From positions 1 through 64,000 of the forward strand of contig VFZE01000017.1 in assembly GCA_016871315.1 (NCBI GenBank): DNA of 64,000 nucleotides. The letters run 5' to 3'. The notes under the pieces are model-generated. The model searched no databases. It had not been told where the DNA came from and saw only the letters and a list, made by a program, of their open reading frames with translations. Shown one piece after another: positions 1-7,008 of this stretch. Both the position numbers and the translations under genes were made by a program. This stretch comes from Acidimicrobiia bacterium (GTDB taxonomy: Bacteria > Acidobacteriota > Terriglobia > Bryobacterales > Bryobacteraceae). Position 1 is the stretch's first letter, and each line of letters begins with the position of its first letter.

Positions 1-1
1 C

Positions 2-883
2 GAGCCGACGCTCTTTGACGAAACGGCTCAGAGCAACGGTGTTGAGGATGGTGCTCCAGCACTCGTCCCGGGATTGCCTCATGTCAAAGCGGCTGAGGAA
101 CGCTCTGTTCTTGCCCTTTCTGTTGAGGAGGAAAAGAATCTCAGCCGGGCGATACAGCTACTTGGTGACACGTATGATCTAGTGAGCACTGTCGAGCACC
201 TGTACGATGTTCTTCCTCAACTATGCCGACTTCCGGGCGACGTTGAGACGAACGAGGCGGCGTTTGCTGCGGGTCTGAGCGGTAACCTCGTGTCGATTTG
301 CCGACGACAGTTGACGCTCGGAACACTCACCCTGCTTCGTGGCTACAGAAACGAGTCTCTACTGCATCTCCGAAGGGCAATCGAGACCTGTGCCTATGCC
401 GCAAGAATGGCGAAGCACCCGCAGATGGCCAAGGTGTGGCTACGGGCAGGAACCGATGAAGCTGCGTTCGACCTGTTCAGGAAGAAGTTCGTCAAGCTCT
501 TTCCGGCTGATGACCCCCTTTTGAGCTTCCTCGGGGAGCACTACGACATTTGCTCAAAGGCCATGCACAGCAGCATCTATGGCTTCGCTCACTACCTCGC
601 TCAATCCAGACGAGGACCAACGCTCTTCGATGTTGGCACGGATGCGAAGCTGGTTGGCTCGTTCATTACGGCAGTTGGCGTTCACTTTGTCATGGTTCGT
701 CTGTTCTACCGCCTTTTGATGCCCTACACGGTTGCCGGAATCCAGCAGTGGGCCTCCGAAATGGACGACGGTGAAAGGCTGTTTCGAGCCAGGCATGAGG
801 AGTGGCAACCGCTGATTGCGGCGGAATCGTTGAGGCTGGGAAAGGTGATCTGGGACTCAGCGGAAAGTGATCCAAAGCCATGA
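2..883 (+). CDS. Hypothetical mainly helical protein, probably 5'-truncated by the window edge
   Basis: I do not recognise the family with confidence. The reading frame is open from base 2 with no stop before the first usable start (TTG at 74), so the true start may lie outside the window; from 74 the protein has 269 residues. It looks mainly alpha-helical, with no signal peptide or membrane segment. A central segment (LRRAIETCAYAAR) and a later HYDICSKAMHSS stretch resemble the R...H layout of HEPN/DUF5677-like proteins, but that is only an impression. Its last four bases overlap the next gene (ATGA), so the two are probably co-translated. Function unknown. Confidence 0.6.
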   Translation, partial: EPTLFDETAQSNGVEDGAPALVPGLPHVKAAEERSVLALSVEEEKNLSRAIQLLGDTYDLVSTVEHLYDVLPQLCRLPGDVETNEAAFAAGLSGNLVSICRRQLTLGTLTLLRGYRNESLLHLRRAIETCAYAARMAKHPQMAKVWLRAGTDEAAFDLFRKKFVKLFPADDPLLSFLGEHYDICSKAMHSSIYGFAHYLAQSRRGPTLFDVGTDAKLVGSFITAVGVHFVMVRLFYRLLMPYTVAGIQQWASEMDDGERLFRARHEEWQPLIAAESLRLGKVIWDSAESDPKP

Positions 884-1242
884 GCCATCACGAACCTCGG
901 ACGGCCCCGCCGTGGACAACTAGTGAGATCCCGGTCGTGCTGACGTACATTCACCCCACTCCTGATGCGCGGGAACCCCGCTACCAGCTTCAGTGGGACT
1001 ACCAGATTGAGTGGCCGAAAGCCGGGCGTCCCACGATCACGCTCTTGCGCTTCCGCAGCTACCAGCAGAAGTCGGCAGAGGGGAAAGCCGAACTGGTCGA
1101 GGACATCACTGAAGACATCCCGGTGAACGAAGGGGTGATGATGGCATTGTCCCAACACGCAGCGTGGTATCTCTTTTCGACCTGCGAAATTGAAGGCGAT
1201 TGGAGATTTGCAGACAAGACGCTACTACCTAGAAGGATGTGA
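880..1242 (+). CDS. Hypothetical small soluble protein
   Basis: A 120-residue protein with no family I recognise. ATG at 880 overlaps the TGA of the upstream gene, the classic sign of translational coupling. The composition is soluble with alternating charged and aromatic residues, and there is no signal peptide or membrane segment. The C-terminus may have been altered by a frameshift: the +1 frame stays open past the stop and reads a plausible protein-like tail (see the 1190-1342 entry). Together with the upstream gene this looks like a two-gene accessory unit of unknown role. Confidence 0.55.
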   Translation: MSHHEPRTAPPWTTSEIPVVLTYIHPTPDAREPRYQLQWDYQIEWPKAGRPTITLLRFRSYQQKSAEGKAELVEDITEDIPVNEGVMMALSQHAAWYLFSTCEIEGDWRFADKTLLPRRM

Positions 1243-1342
1243 AGAGGCTGCAAAGAAACGGTTCAGCCTCTCGGCGTTTCGGCAGATGGTGCAAGCGGCA
1301 TCGCCCTGCCCGTCTATTCTGAAGGACGGCCGATCTCAATGA
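1190..1342 (+). CDS. Possible 50-residue ORF or frameshifted tail of the preceding gene
   Basis: In the +1 frame relative to the 880-1242 gene, an open stretch runs across its stop and ends with TGA at 1340-1342. From TTG at 1190 it encodes 50 residues, including the segment TRRYYLEGCEEAAKKRF, which looks more protein-like than a random shadow. It could be a separate small gene or the original C-terminus of the upstream gene after a frameshift. No homology is recognised. Confidence 0.2.
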   Translation: MKAIGDLQTRRYYLEGCEEAAKKRFSLSAFRQMVQAASPCPSILKDGRSQ

Positions 1343-1783
1343 ACTACCGCGCTGCATTGCTGGCTGCAGAGTATGCTGTATGCTGTTTGGAAGTTTGGAA
1401 TTGGAAACCCGGCCCGGCAGGCACGCGGGGCTCGCATCCGTGTATGCGAAGCCACGTTGGTTTGAAACACGTCGATTCGGGACACCAACACCAACCCCAC
1501 TGTCAACAAACGCCTCCTGTCAACAGGAGAAAGCCGAGAATTGGTACGCGAAAACTTGGGGTCCGGCCTCAACCCCGGGGGTTGAGTGCGCCACCCCGCG
1601 AATCATGTTTTCCAACGAGAGAGAACGCCCGCAACGCAAGAACTGCGGAATGTGGCGAGTACGGGCGAAGGCGGTGGCGAGCGCTGCCGTCAAGATAATG
1701 GGCCTTGGAGTTGGGACGTAGACGGTGTGGCTCCCCAGAGTGGACGCGAACTCCACTTGTTTCGGAGCAGGAGGAGTTCGTGG
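1343..1783. other. Gene-poor stretch between accessory genes and nfo
   Basis: About 440 bases with no convincing gene. Short open frames here overlap one another and have arginine/proline-rich junk composition. The only structured element noticed is at 1728-1756, which on the minus strand resembles a degenerate tRNA 3' end: a TTCG-containing loop between AGTGG and CCACT, followed by CTGGGGA and GCCA. No matching 5' acceptor strand was found downstream, so it is not an intact tRNA. Confidence 0.5.
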
Positions 1784-2698
1784 TTATGAGGCGGGCTTGC
1801 GCGGCGATGAATCGCGACGCGGCACGCCATGGGGGTGAGCCACGGCGAGGCGGCGCAGAGTTGAGAGGTTGCGCTCATCGTCGCCGTCGTCGTCGATGGG
1901 GGTTTCCAGAATGAAGGCCTTGTGGCGGAGTTTGGGATGGCGGACGATGCGGCGGAAGGCATCTTCACCGATGTGGCCTTTGCCGATGTGCTGGTGGCGG
2001 TCGATGCGGGAGCCGAGCGGGGCCTTCGAGTCGTTGGCGTGGATGACGTGGATGCGATCCAGCGGGAGGACGGCTTCGGCTTGCGCGAGGGTGTCCTTGA
2101 GACCGGCGGCGGTTGCGATGTTGTAGCCTGCGGCAAGAAGGTGGGCGGTGTCGAGACAGAAGCCGATTTCGTATTCGATGCGGTTGATGGCGAGGTGGCG
2201 GATGGCGGCGAGTTCCTCGATGCGGCTGCCGATGGCGGAGCCCTGGCCGGCGGTGTTTTCCAGAAGCAGCGTGAGGTGCGTCGAGCGGATGCCGCGAGAG
2301 GCTTCGGCGAGCGAGTCGGAGAGGGTGAGCAGCGCCTGCTCGAGCGACTGGTTCTTGTAGCTGCCGGGGTGCGCGACCAGGTACTCGGCGCCGATCAGGA
2401 TGGCGCGTTCGAGCTCGCCGCGGAAGGCGGCGATGGATTGCTTGCGGATGGAGGTGTCGGCGGAGGCGAGATTGATGAGGTAGTTGTCGTGGATGACGAG
2501 GGGGTGGAGGTTGTGTTTTTCGCGGGCGTGGCGGAGGCGGGCGATGGCCGGGAGAGAGGGCATGGAGGCGCGCCACATGCGGGGGCTGGCGGAGAAGATC
2601 TGGAAGGTGTCGCAGCCGAGGCGGTGGGCGTGGAGTGCGGCCTCTTCGAGGCTTTTGGCGATGGAGGTGTGAACGCCGGCGCGCAGAGGGGCCGGCAT
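1784..2698 (-). CDS. nfo: Endonuclease IV (AP endonuclease, Nfo)
   Basis: Class II apurinic/apyrimidinic endonuclease that cuts 5' of abasic sites in base excision repair, using three metal ions on a TIM barrel. The 304-residue length is slightly above the usual 280-300. Family signatures are visible in order: HDNYLINLA, ENTAGQG, GFCLDTAHLLAAGY (the usual LDTCH is LDTAH here) and HANDSKAPLGSRIDRHQHIG, which together carry most metal ligands. ATG at 2698 overlaps the stop of the upstream aldehyde dehydrogenase by one base, so both are probably on one transcript. The last ~15 residues are basic and divergent. Confidence 0.95.
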   Translation of the reverse strand: MPAPLRAGVHTSIAKSLEEAALHAHRLGCDTFQIFSASPRMWRASMPSLPAIARLRHAREKHNLHPLVIHDNYLINLASADTSIRKQSIAAFRGELERAILIGAEYLVAHPGSYKNQSLEQALLTLSDSLAEASRGIRSTHLTLLLENTAGQGSAIGSRIEELAAIRHLAINRIEYEIGFCLDTAHLLAAGYNIATAAGLKDTLAQAEAVLPLDRIHVIHANDSKAPLGSRIDRHQHIGKGHIGEDAFRRIVRHPKLRHKAFILETPIDDDGDDERNLSTLRRLAVAHPHGVPRRDSSPRKPAS

Positions 2699-4116
2699 CA
2701 GGCTTTCCAGCAGATCAGCTTGGGCTCGGTCATCTCTTCGATGGCGTAGCGCGGGCCTTCGCGGCCCGTGCCGCTGAGCTTGACGCCGCCGTAGGGCATC
2801 TGGTCGACGCGGTATTGGGGAACTTCGTTGATCATAAAGCCGCCGACGTGGACGCGTTCGGCGGCGCGGAAGGCTTTCTCGAGATCGCGGGTGTAGATGC
2901 CTGCTTGGAGGCCGTAGTCGGAGGCGTTGACGCGATCGATGGCCTCTTCGAGCGAGTCGTAGGCGTTGACGGAGACGAGAGGGCCGAAGGCTTCGCGGCA
3001 GCTGATGCGGACCGTGTCGGGGACGTCGGCGAGGACGGCGGGTTCGACAGTGGCGCGCTTGCGGGCGCCGCCGGTGAGAAGGCGCGCGCCAGCGCTGACC
3101 GCTTCAGCGAGCCAGTCCTCGACGCGCTCGGCTTCGGCTTCGGTGATGAGGGAGCTGATGTCGGTGGCGTTGTCGCGGGGGTGGCCGATGGTGAGTTTGC
3201 GCGTGCCTTCGATCATTTGATCGAGGAAACGGTCGCGGATCTTGCGGTGGACGTAGATGCGCTGGACGGAGATGCAGACCTGGCCGGAGTGCGCGAAGCT
3301 GCCGGCAACACAGCGGGGGACGGCTTCTTCGAGATTGGCGTCGTCTTCCATGATGACCGCAGAGTTGGAGCCGAGTTCGAGGGTGACGCGCTTGAGACCG
3401 GCGAGATTGCGGATGCGGAGGCCGACTTCGGCGGAGCCGGTGAAGGTAATCATCTTGACGTCGGGGTGGAAAACAAGCGCGTCGCCGATGTCGCCGCCGG
3501 GTCCGGTGATGACGTTGAGGGCGCCGGGAGGGAGGCCGGATTCGGCGAAGATGCCGGCCATCATGATGCCGCTGACGGGCGTGGTGGAGGCGGGTTTGTG
3601 GACGACGGTGTTGCCGGCGGCGAGCGCGGGCCCGATTTTGTGCATGGCGAGGTTCAGAGGGAAGTTGAACGGCGTGATGGCGGCGATAACGCCGAGAGGT
3701 TCGCGGATGGTCATGGCCCAGCGGCCCTTGCCTGCTGGTGAGGCGTCCATGGGGATGACCTCGCCGGTGAGGCGGTGTGCCTCTTCGGAGCTGAACAGGA
3801 GAGTGCCGGCGGCGCGCTCGACTTCGACGCGGGCTTCGCGGATGGGCTTGCCGCATTCATTGGTGACGGCGGAGGCGAAGGCGTCACGGCGCTCCAGCAG
3901 GAGCTGGTGTGCGCGGCGGAGGATGGCCGAGCGCTCCTCGCGGGTCATCGCGCGCATGGCCGGGAAGGCGGCTGCGGCGGCCGAGACGGCGGCGTCGACT
4001 TCGGGCTTCCCGGCCCGGAACACCGTGGCGACGGTTTCGCCATCGTAGGGAAGTGCGACAGGCATCGGGGCGGCGGTCTTGACCGGCTGGCCGCCGATGA
4101 TCATGGGGAGTTCCAT
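2698..4116 (-). CDS. NAD(P)-dependent aldehyde dehydrogenase
   Basis: ALDH-superfamily enzyme of 472 residues that oxidises an aldehyde to the acid through a thiohemiacetal. Visible motifs: ITPFNFPLN, HKPAS and FTGSAEVG for cofactor binding, LELGSN with the general base near Glu247, and GQVCIS with the catalytic Cys near residue 281. The C-terminus has the usual PYGGVKLSGTGREG segment. Features such as PFNFPLNLAMHK recall the lactaldehyde, phosphonoacetaldehyde and non-phosphorylating GAPDH branch, but the substrate cannot be fixed. ATG at 4116 (MELPMIIGG) is chosen because the frame's long 5' extension is antisense to penicillin acylase. It overlaps nfo by one base. Confidence 0.9.
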   Translation of the reverse strand: MELPMIIGGQPVKTAAPMPVALPYDGETVATVFRAGKPEVDAAVSAAAAAFPAMRAMTREERSAILRRAHQLLLERRDAFASAVTNECGKPIREARVEVERAAGTLLFSSEEAHRLTGEVIPMDASPAGKGRWAMTIREPLGVIAAITPFNFPLNLAMHKIGPALAAGNTVVHKPASTTPVSGIMMAGIFAESGLPPGALNVITGPGGDIGDALVFHPDVKMITFTGSAEVGLRIRNLAGLKRVTLELGSNSAVIMEDDANLEEAVPRCVAGSFAHSGQVCISVQRIYVHRKIRDRFLDQMIEGTRKLTIGHPRDNATDISSLITEAEAERVEDWLAEAVSAGARLLTGGARKRATVEPAVLADVPDTVRISCREAFGPLVSVNAYDSLEEAIDRVNASDYGLQAGIYTRDLEKAFRAAERVHVGGFMINEVPQYRVDQMPYGGVKLSGTGREGPRYAIEEMTEPKLICWKA

Positions 4117-4140
4117 AGGTCTAGTGTAGAGGGCTGGAGT

Positions 4141-6075
4141 ATGCTCATGAGGATGGCGCGAGTTCTGTTGTTCTTGTTGGTGACCGTTGCGGCGGGGAGG
4201 GATTTGCCGGAGATACGGCGGGACGACTACGGGGTGCCGCACATCTATGGCAAGACGGATGCCAGCGTGGTGATGGGGCTGATGTATGCGCAGGCGGAGG
4301 ATAATTTTTGGCAGCTGGAACAGGATGTGATTCGGGCGCTGGGGAGGTCGGGCGGGGTGAACGATGTATTGGTGCATGCGTTTGAGATTCCAAGGCTGGC
4401 AAGGGAAGAGTATGCCGCGATGGAGGCGGCTTCGAAGGCGATTTGCGATGCGTGGGCGGAGGGGTTGAATCTTTATCTGAAGATGCATCCGGCGGTGAGG
4501 CCGGCGCTGATCGACCGGTTTGAGCCTTGGCACATTTTGGCGATGCATCGGGGGACGACCGGGGTGATCGGGAAAGAGGGGGTGACGCTGGAGGAGGCGC
4601 GGAGGATGTTTCCGAAAGTGGAAGGAGAGGCAAGCAACGACGAGGAGGGGTCGAACATGTGGGCGATTGGACCGGAGCGCTCGGCGACGGGGCGGGCGAT
4701 GCTGTTCATCAATCCGCACATCCGGTTCTTTGGCGGGGGACAGCGGTATGAGGCGCACCTTGATTCCAGGCAAGGGCTGAAGGTTTCGGGGTTCGCGATT
4801 CTGGGGACGCCGTACATACGGTCCGGATTCACGGAACGGCATGGGTGGAGCCATACCAACAACAATGCGGACATGGTGGACACGTGGCTGGTGGAGCCGG
4901 ATGATCCTTCGATTACGAGCTGGACGGACGGCGGGGTAACGTATCGCAAGAGCCGGCAGGGGGTGTTGCTGGGGATGCGGGACCGGAAGTACGTGGCGGT
5001 GCGGTCGGCGCGTGTGGAGCGGCGGGGAGTGCTGGAGCAGAGGGTGGCGATGGCGCGGGCGAGAAGCCTGGCGGAGTTCAAGACGGCGATGGCGCGACGC
5101 GCCCTGACGGGATCGAACACGATGTACGCGGACCGGGAGGGGAACATTTTCTACGTGCATGGGAACGCGATCCCGCGGCGGGTGGAAGGAGACTGGCGCG
5201 GGTGGCACGAGATGGAGGAGCTGCCGCAGTACACGAATCCGAAATCGGGCTACTTGCAGAACTGCAATTCGACGCCGTTTCTGGCGGCGGGGGAAAACGG
5301 CGGATTGGAGGAGAGCAATTATCCGGCATATATGGTCCCGGAGCGGGACAATTTGCGGGCGGAGATGTCGCGGCGGCTGCTGGAGAGGGAGAAGAAGTTC
5401 ACGTTCGAGGATTGGGGGAAGGCGGCGCTCGACACCTATGTTTTGCGTGCGGAGAAAGAGCTGCCGGAGCTGTTGAGCGCATGGGAGGAGTTGAAGAAGA
5501 ATGACGCGGGGAGGGCGGCGAAGCTGGCGGACGTGATGAAGGAACTGGCGGGGTGGAATCGCGTGAGCACGGTGACCTCGGCGCCGATGACGCTGTACAT
5601 GAAGTGGTCGGCGCTGCGGGAGAAGGCGGGGGCGATGGAGGCGCTGGAGCAAGTGAAGGCGCAACTGGAGAAAGATTTCGGGACGTGGAGAGTAGCGTGG
5701 GGCGAGGTCAACCGGCTGCAGAGGATACACACGAGCGGGACGCAGGAGCGTTTTGATGAAGCGAGGCTGAGCGCGCCGGTGGCGGGCGGGCCGGGCGCAG
5801 CGGGAGTGATCTTCAACTTCACGACGCGGACGCAGGCCGGGGATAAACGCGGGTATGGGATCAGCGGGAACACGTATGTGGCGGTGGTGGAGTTCGGGAA
5901 GAAGGTGTGGGCGGGATCGGTGCTGGTGTTCGGGCAGAGCGCCGATGTGACGTCGCCGCATTATTTCGACCAGCGGGACTTGTACGCGAGCAAGGGGTTT
6001 AAGATCGCGTGGTTTTATGAGGGAGATGTGAAGAAGAGCACTGCTCGGACGTACCGGCCGGGCGATCCGGATTAG
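4141..6075 (+). CDS. Penicillin acylase family N-terminal-nucleophile amidohydrolase
   Basis: Exported Ntn-hydrolase of the penicillin/acylhomoserine-lactone acylase family, which cleaves amide bonds of acylated amines and is matured by autoproteolysis into two chains. The N-terminus is a short signal peptide (ARVLLFLLVTVAAG). Residues ~25-170 form the alpha chain (RRDDYGVPHIYG, YAQAEDNFWQLEQ), and EEGSNMWAIGP places the nucleophile Ser near residue 171, the new N-terminus after processing. The rest is the beta chain. Starts at 4141, 4147 and 4153 are all possible. The natural substrate is unknown. The gene is divergent from the aldehyde dehydrogenase, with 24 bases between start codons. Confidence 0.9.
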   Translation: MLMRMARVLLFLLVTVAAGRDLPEIRRDDYGVPHIYGKTDASVVMGLMYAQAEDNFWQLEQDVIRALGRSGGVNDVLVHAFEIPRLAREEYAAMEAASKAICDAWAEGLNLYLKMHPAVRPALIDRFEPWHILAMHRGTTGVIGKEGVTLEEARRMFPKVEGEASNDEEGSNMWAIGPERSATGRAMLFINPHIRFFGGGQRYEAHLDSRQGLKVSGFAILGTPYIRSGFTERHGWSHTNNNADMVDTWLVEPDDPSITSWTDGGVTYRKSRQGVLLGMRDRKYVAVRSARVERRGVLEQRVAMARARSLAEFKTAMARRALTGSNTMYADREGNIFYVHGNAIPRRVEGDWRGWHEMEELPQYTNPKSGYLQNCNSTPFLAAGENGGLEESNYPAYMVPERDNLRAEMSRRLLEREKKFTFEDWGKAALDTYVLRAEKELPELLSAWEELKKNDAGRAAKLADVMKELAGWNRVSTVTSAPMTLYMKWSALREKAGAMEALEQVKAQLEKDFGTWRVAWGEVNRLQRIHTSGTQERFDEARLSAPVAGGPGAAGVIFNFTTRTQAGDKRGYGISGNTYVAVVEFGKKVWAGSVLVFGQSADVTSPHYFDQRDLYASKGFKIAWFYEGDVKKSTARTYRPGDPD

Positions 6076-6141
6076 CAAGAAAATATAGCGCCCGGGCGTA
6101 TCCTTTTGGGGGCTAGCGGTAAGTCTGGGTGAAGGGCTGAT

Positions 6142-6741
6142 ATGAGGGAAGAGGAGATCAAGGAGGCGTACCGGGAGCATAAGGATGCGTTGTACCGGTT
6201 TGCGTGGCGGATGACGGGGGCAGAGGGGACGGCGGAGGATTTGGTTCAGGAGTGTTTCCTGGGGCTGGTGAGGAATCCGAATGGGTTTGAGGCGGGGAGG
6301 GCGGACTTGCGGGGGTATTTGTTTGGAGCGGTGAGGAATCAGGCGAGGAAACACTGGAGGCGGGAGCAGCGATGGGAGGAACTGGATGAGAAGAGCTTCG
6401 CGGCGGCTCCAGTAGATGTGACGAAAGGGGAGAAGGCGGCTCTGGTGGGAGAGGCGGTGCGGGCACTGCCGGCGCTGCAAAGAGAAGCGCTGCTGAGGAG
6501 ATGGGAGGCGCCTGGGGCTCCGGCGCGGCTGGAAGGGCGGATTTTTTCCAACCGGCGTTGGTATGAATGGCTGTGGAAAGGGTCGGTACGGGTGCCAGTT
6601 CCAGCGATGGTGGCGCTAGTGATCGTACTGGTGGCGGGGATCGGCTATTTGCGGAGGGCGGAGGTTAATAAGGAGGTGCGGCTGACGGATTTTCAGCCGG
6701 TGGCGGAGATGAAGACGAGGATTATCAGGAGGGAGTTATGA
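6142..6741 (+). CDS. ECF sigma factor region 2 joined in frame to an anti-sigma-like membrane tail
   Basis: Residues ~1-75 are a clear ECF sigma-70 region 2 (YRFAWRMTGAEGTAEDLVQE). Region 4 begins at LPALQREALL (~110) but stops at once: the helix-turn-helix that reads the -35 box is absent. The remaining ~80 residues contain a membrane segment (VPAMVALVIVLVAGIGYL) and a short C-terminal tail, the arrangement typical of the end of a zf-HC2 anti-sigma factor. The simplest explanation is a deletion that fused adjacent sigma and anti-sigma genes in frame, removing region 4 and the zinc-binding domain. The product may be a decayed gene or a membrane-tethered RNA-polymerase-binding protein. The stop overlaps the next ATG (ATGA). 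Confidence 0.75.
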   Translation: MREEEIKEAYREHKDALYRFAWRMTGAEGTAEDLVQECFLGLVRNPNGFEAGRADLRGYLFGAVRNQARKHWRREQRWEELDEKSFAAAPVDVTKGEKAALVGEAVRALPALQREALLRRWEAPGAPARLEGRIFSNRRWYEWLWKGSVRVPVPAMVALVIVLVAGIGYLRRAEVNKEVRLTDFQPVAEMKTRIIRREL

Positions 6742-6967
6742 GAATCGCGATGGCGGTGTTGATGGGGAGTTTGTGTTTCGGCGGGCAGGTCGTGATGAGC
6801 GGGACGCTGGCAACAATGAGTACGTGATGGAGAGCGCAGAGGAGATCGCGCCAGGAGGCGGCGTGTTCCATCTGTACGTGTCGCATGAACCGGGTTGGCG
6901 GCCTCGGGGGAATGCGGAGGAGCTTCAGTTAGGGGCGAGTACGGGAAGGCCGCAGGGATCGCGCTAG
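6738..6967 (+). pseudogene. Frameshifted remnant of a small exported protein
   Basis: ATG at 6738 overlaps the upstream stop by four bases and starts a signal-peptide-like sequence (MRIAMAVLMGSLCFGG) that stops after 29 codons. The neighbouring frame continues with plausible coding text (EYVMESAEEIAPGGGVFHLY) until 6967. This looks like a third operon gene broken by a frameshift and shortened, in line with the damage to the sigma/anti-sigma pair just upstream. Original function unknown. The remaining bases to 7008 hold nothing recognisable. Confidence 0.4.
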
Positions 6968-7008
6968 GGCTCAGGCCAGTTGTGGCGGATGTGAAAGATG
7001 CCGGTCCG

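Noticed and set aside
1339-1789. Several overlapping 60-120-codon frames in the gap before nfo
   Set aside because: Mutually overlapping, low-quality composition and no ribosome binding sites.
1922-2749. 275-codon plus-strand frame opposite nfo
   Set aside because: Glycine/valine/aspartate-rich shadow of nfo with no domain.
4117-6480. 788-codon N-terminal extension of the aldehyde dehydrogenase frame on the minus strand
   Set aside because: It is antisense to the penicillin acylase and sigma genes, is extremely proline/arginine/histidine-rich, and has no family signatures; an artefact of high GC.
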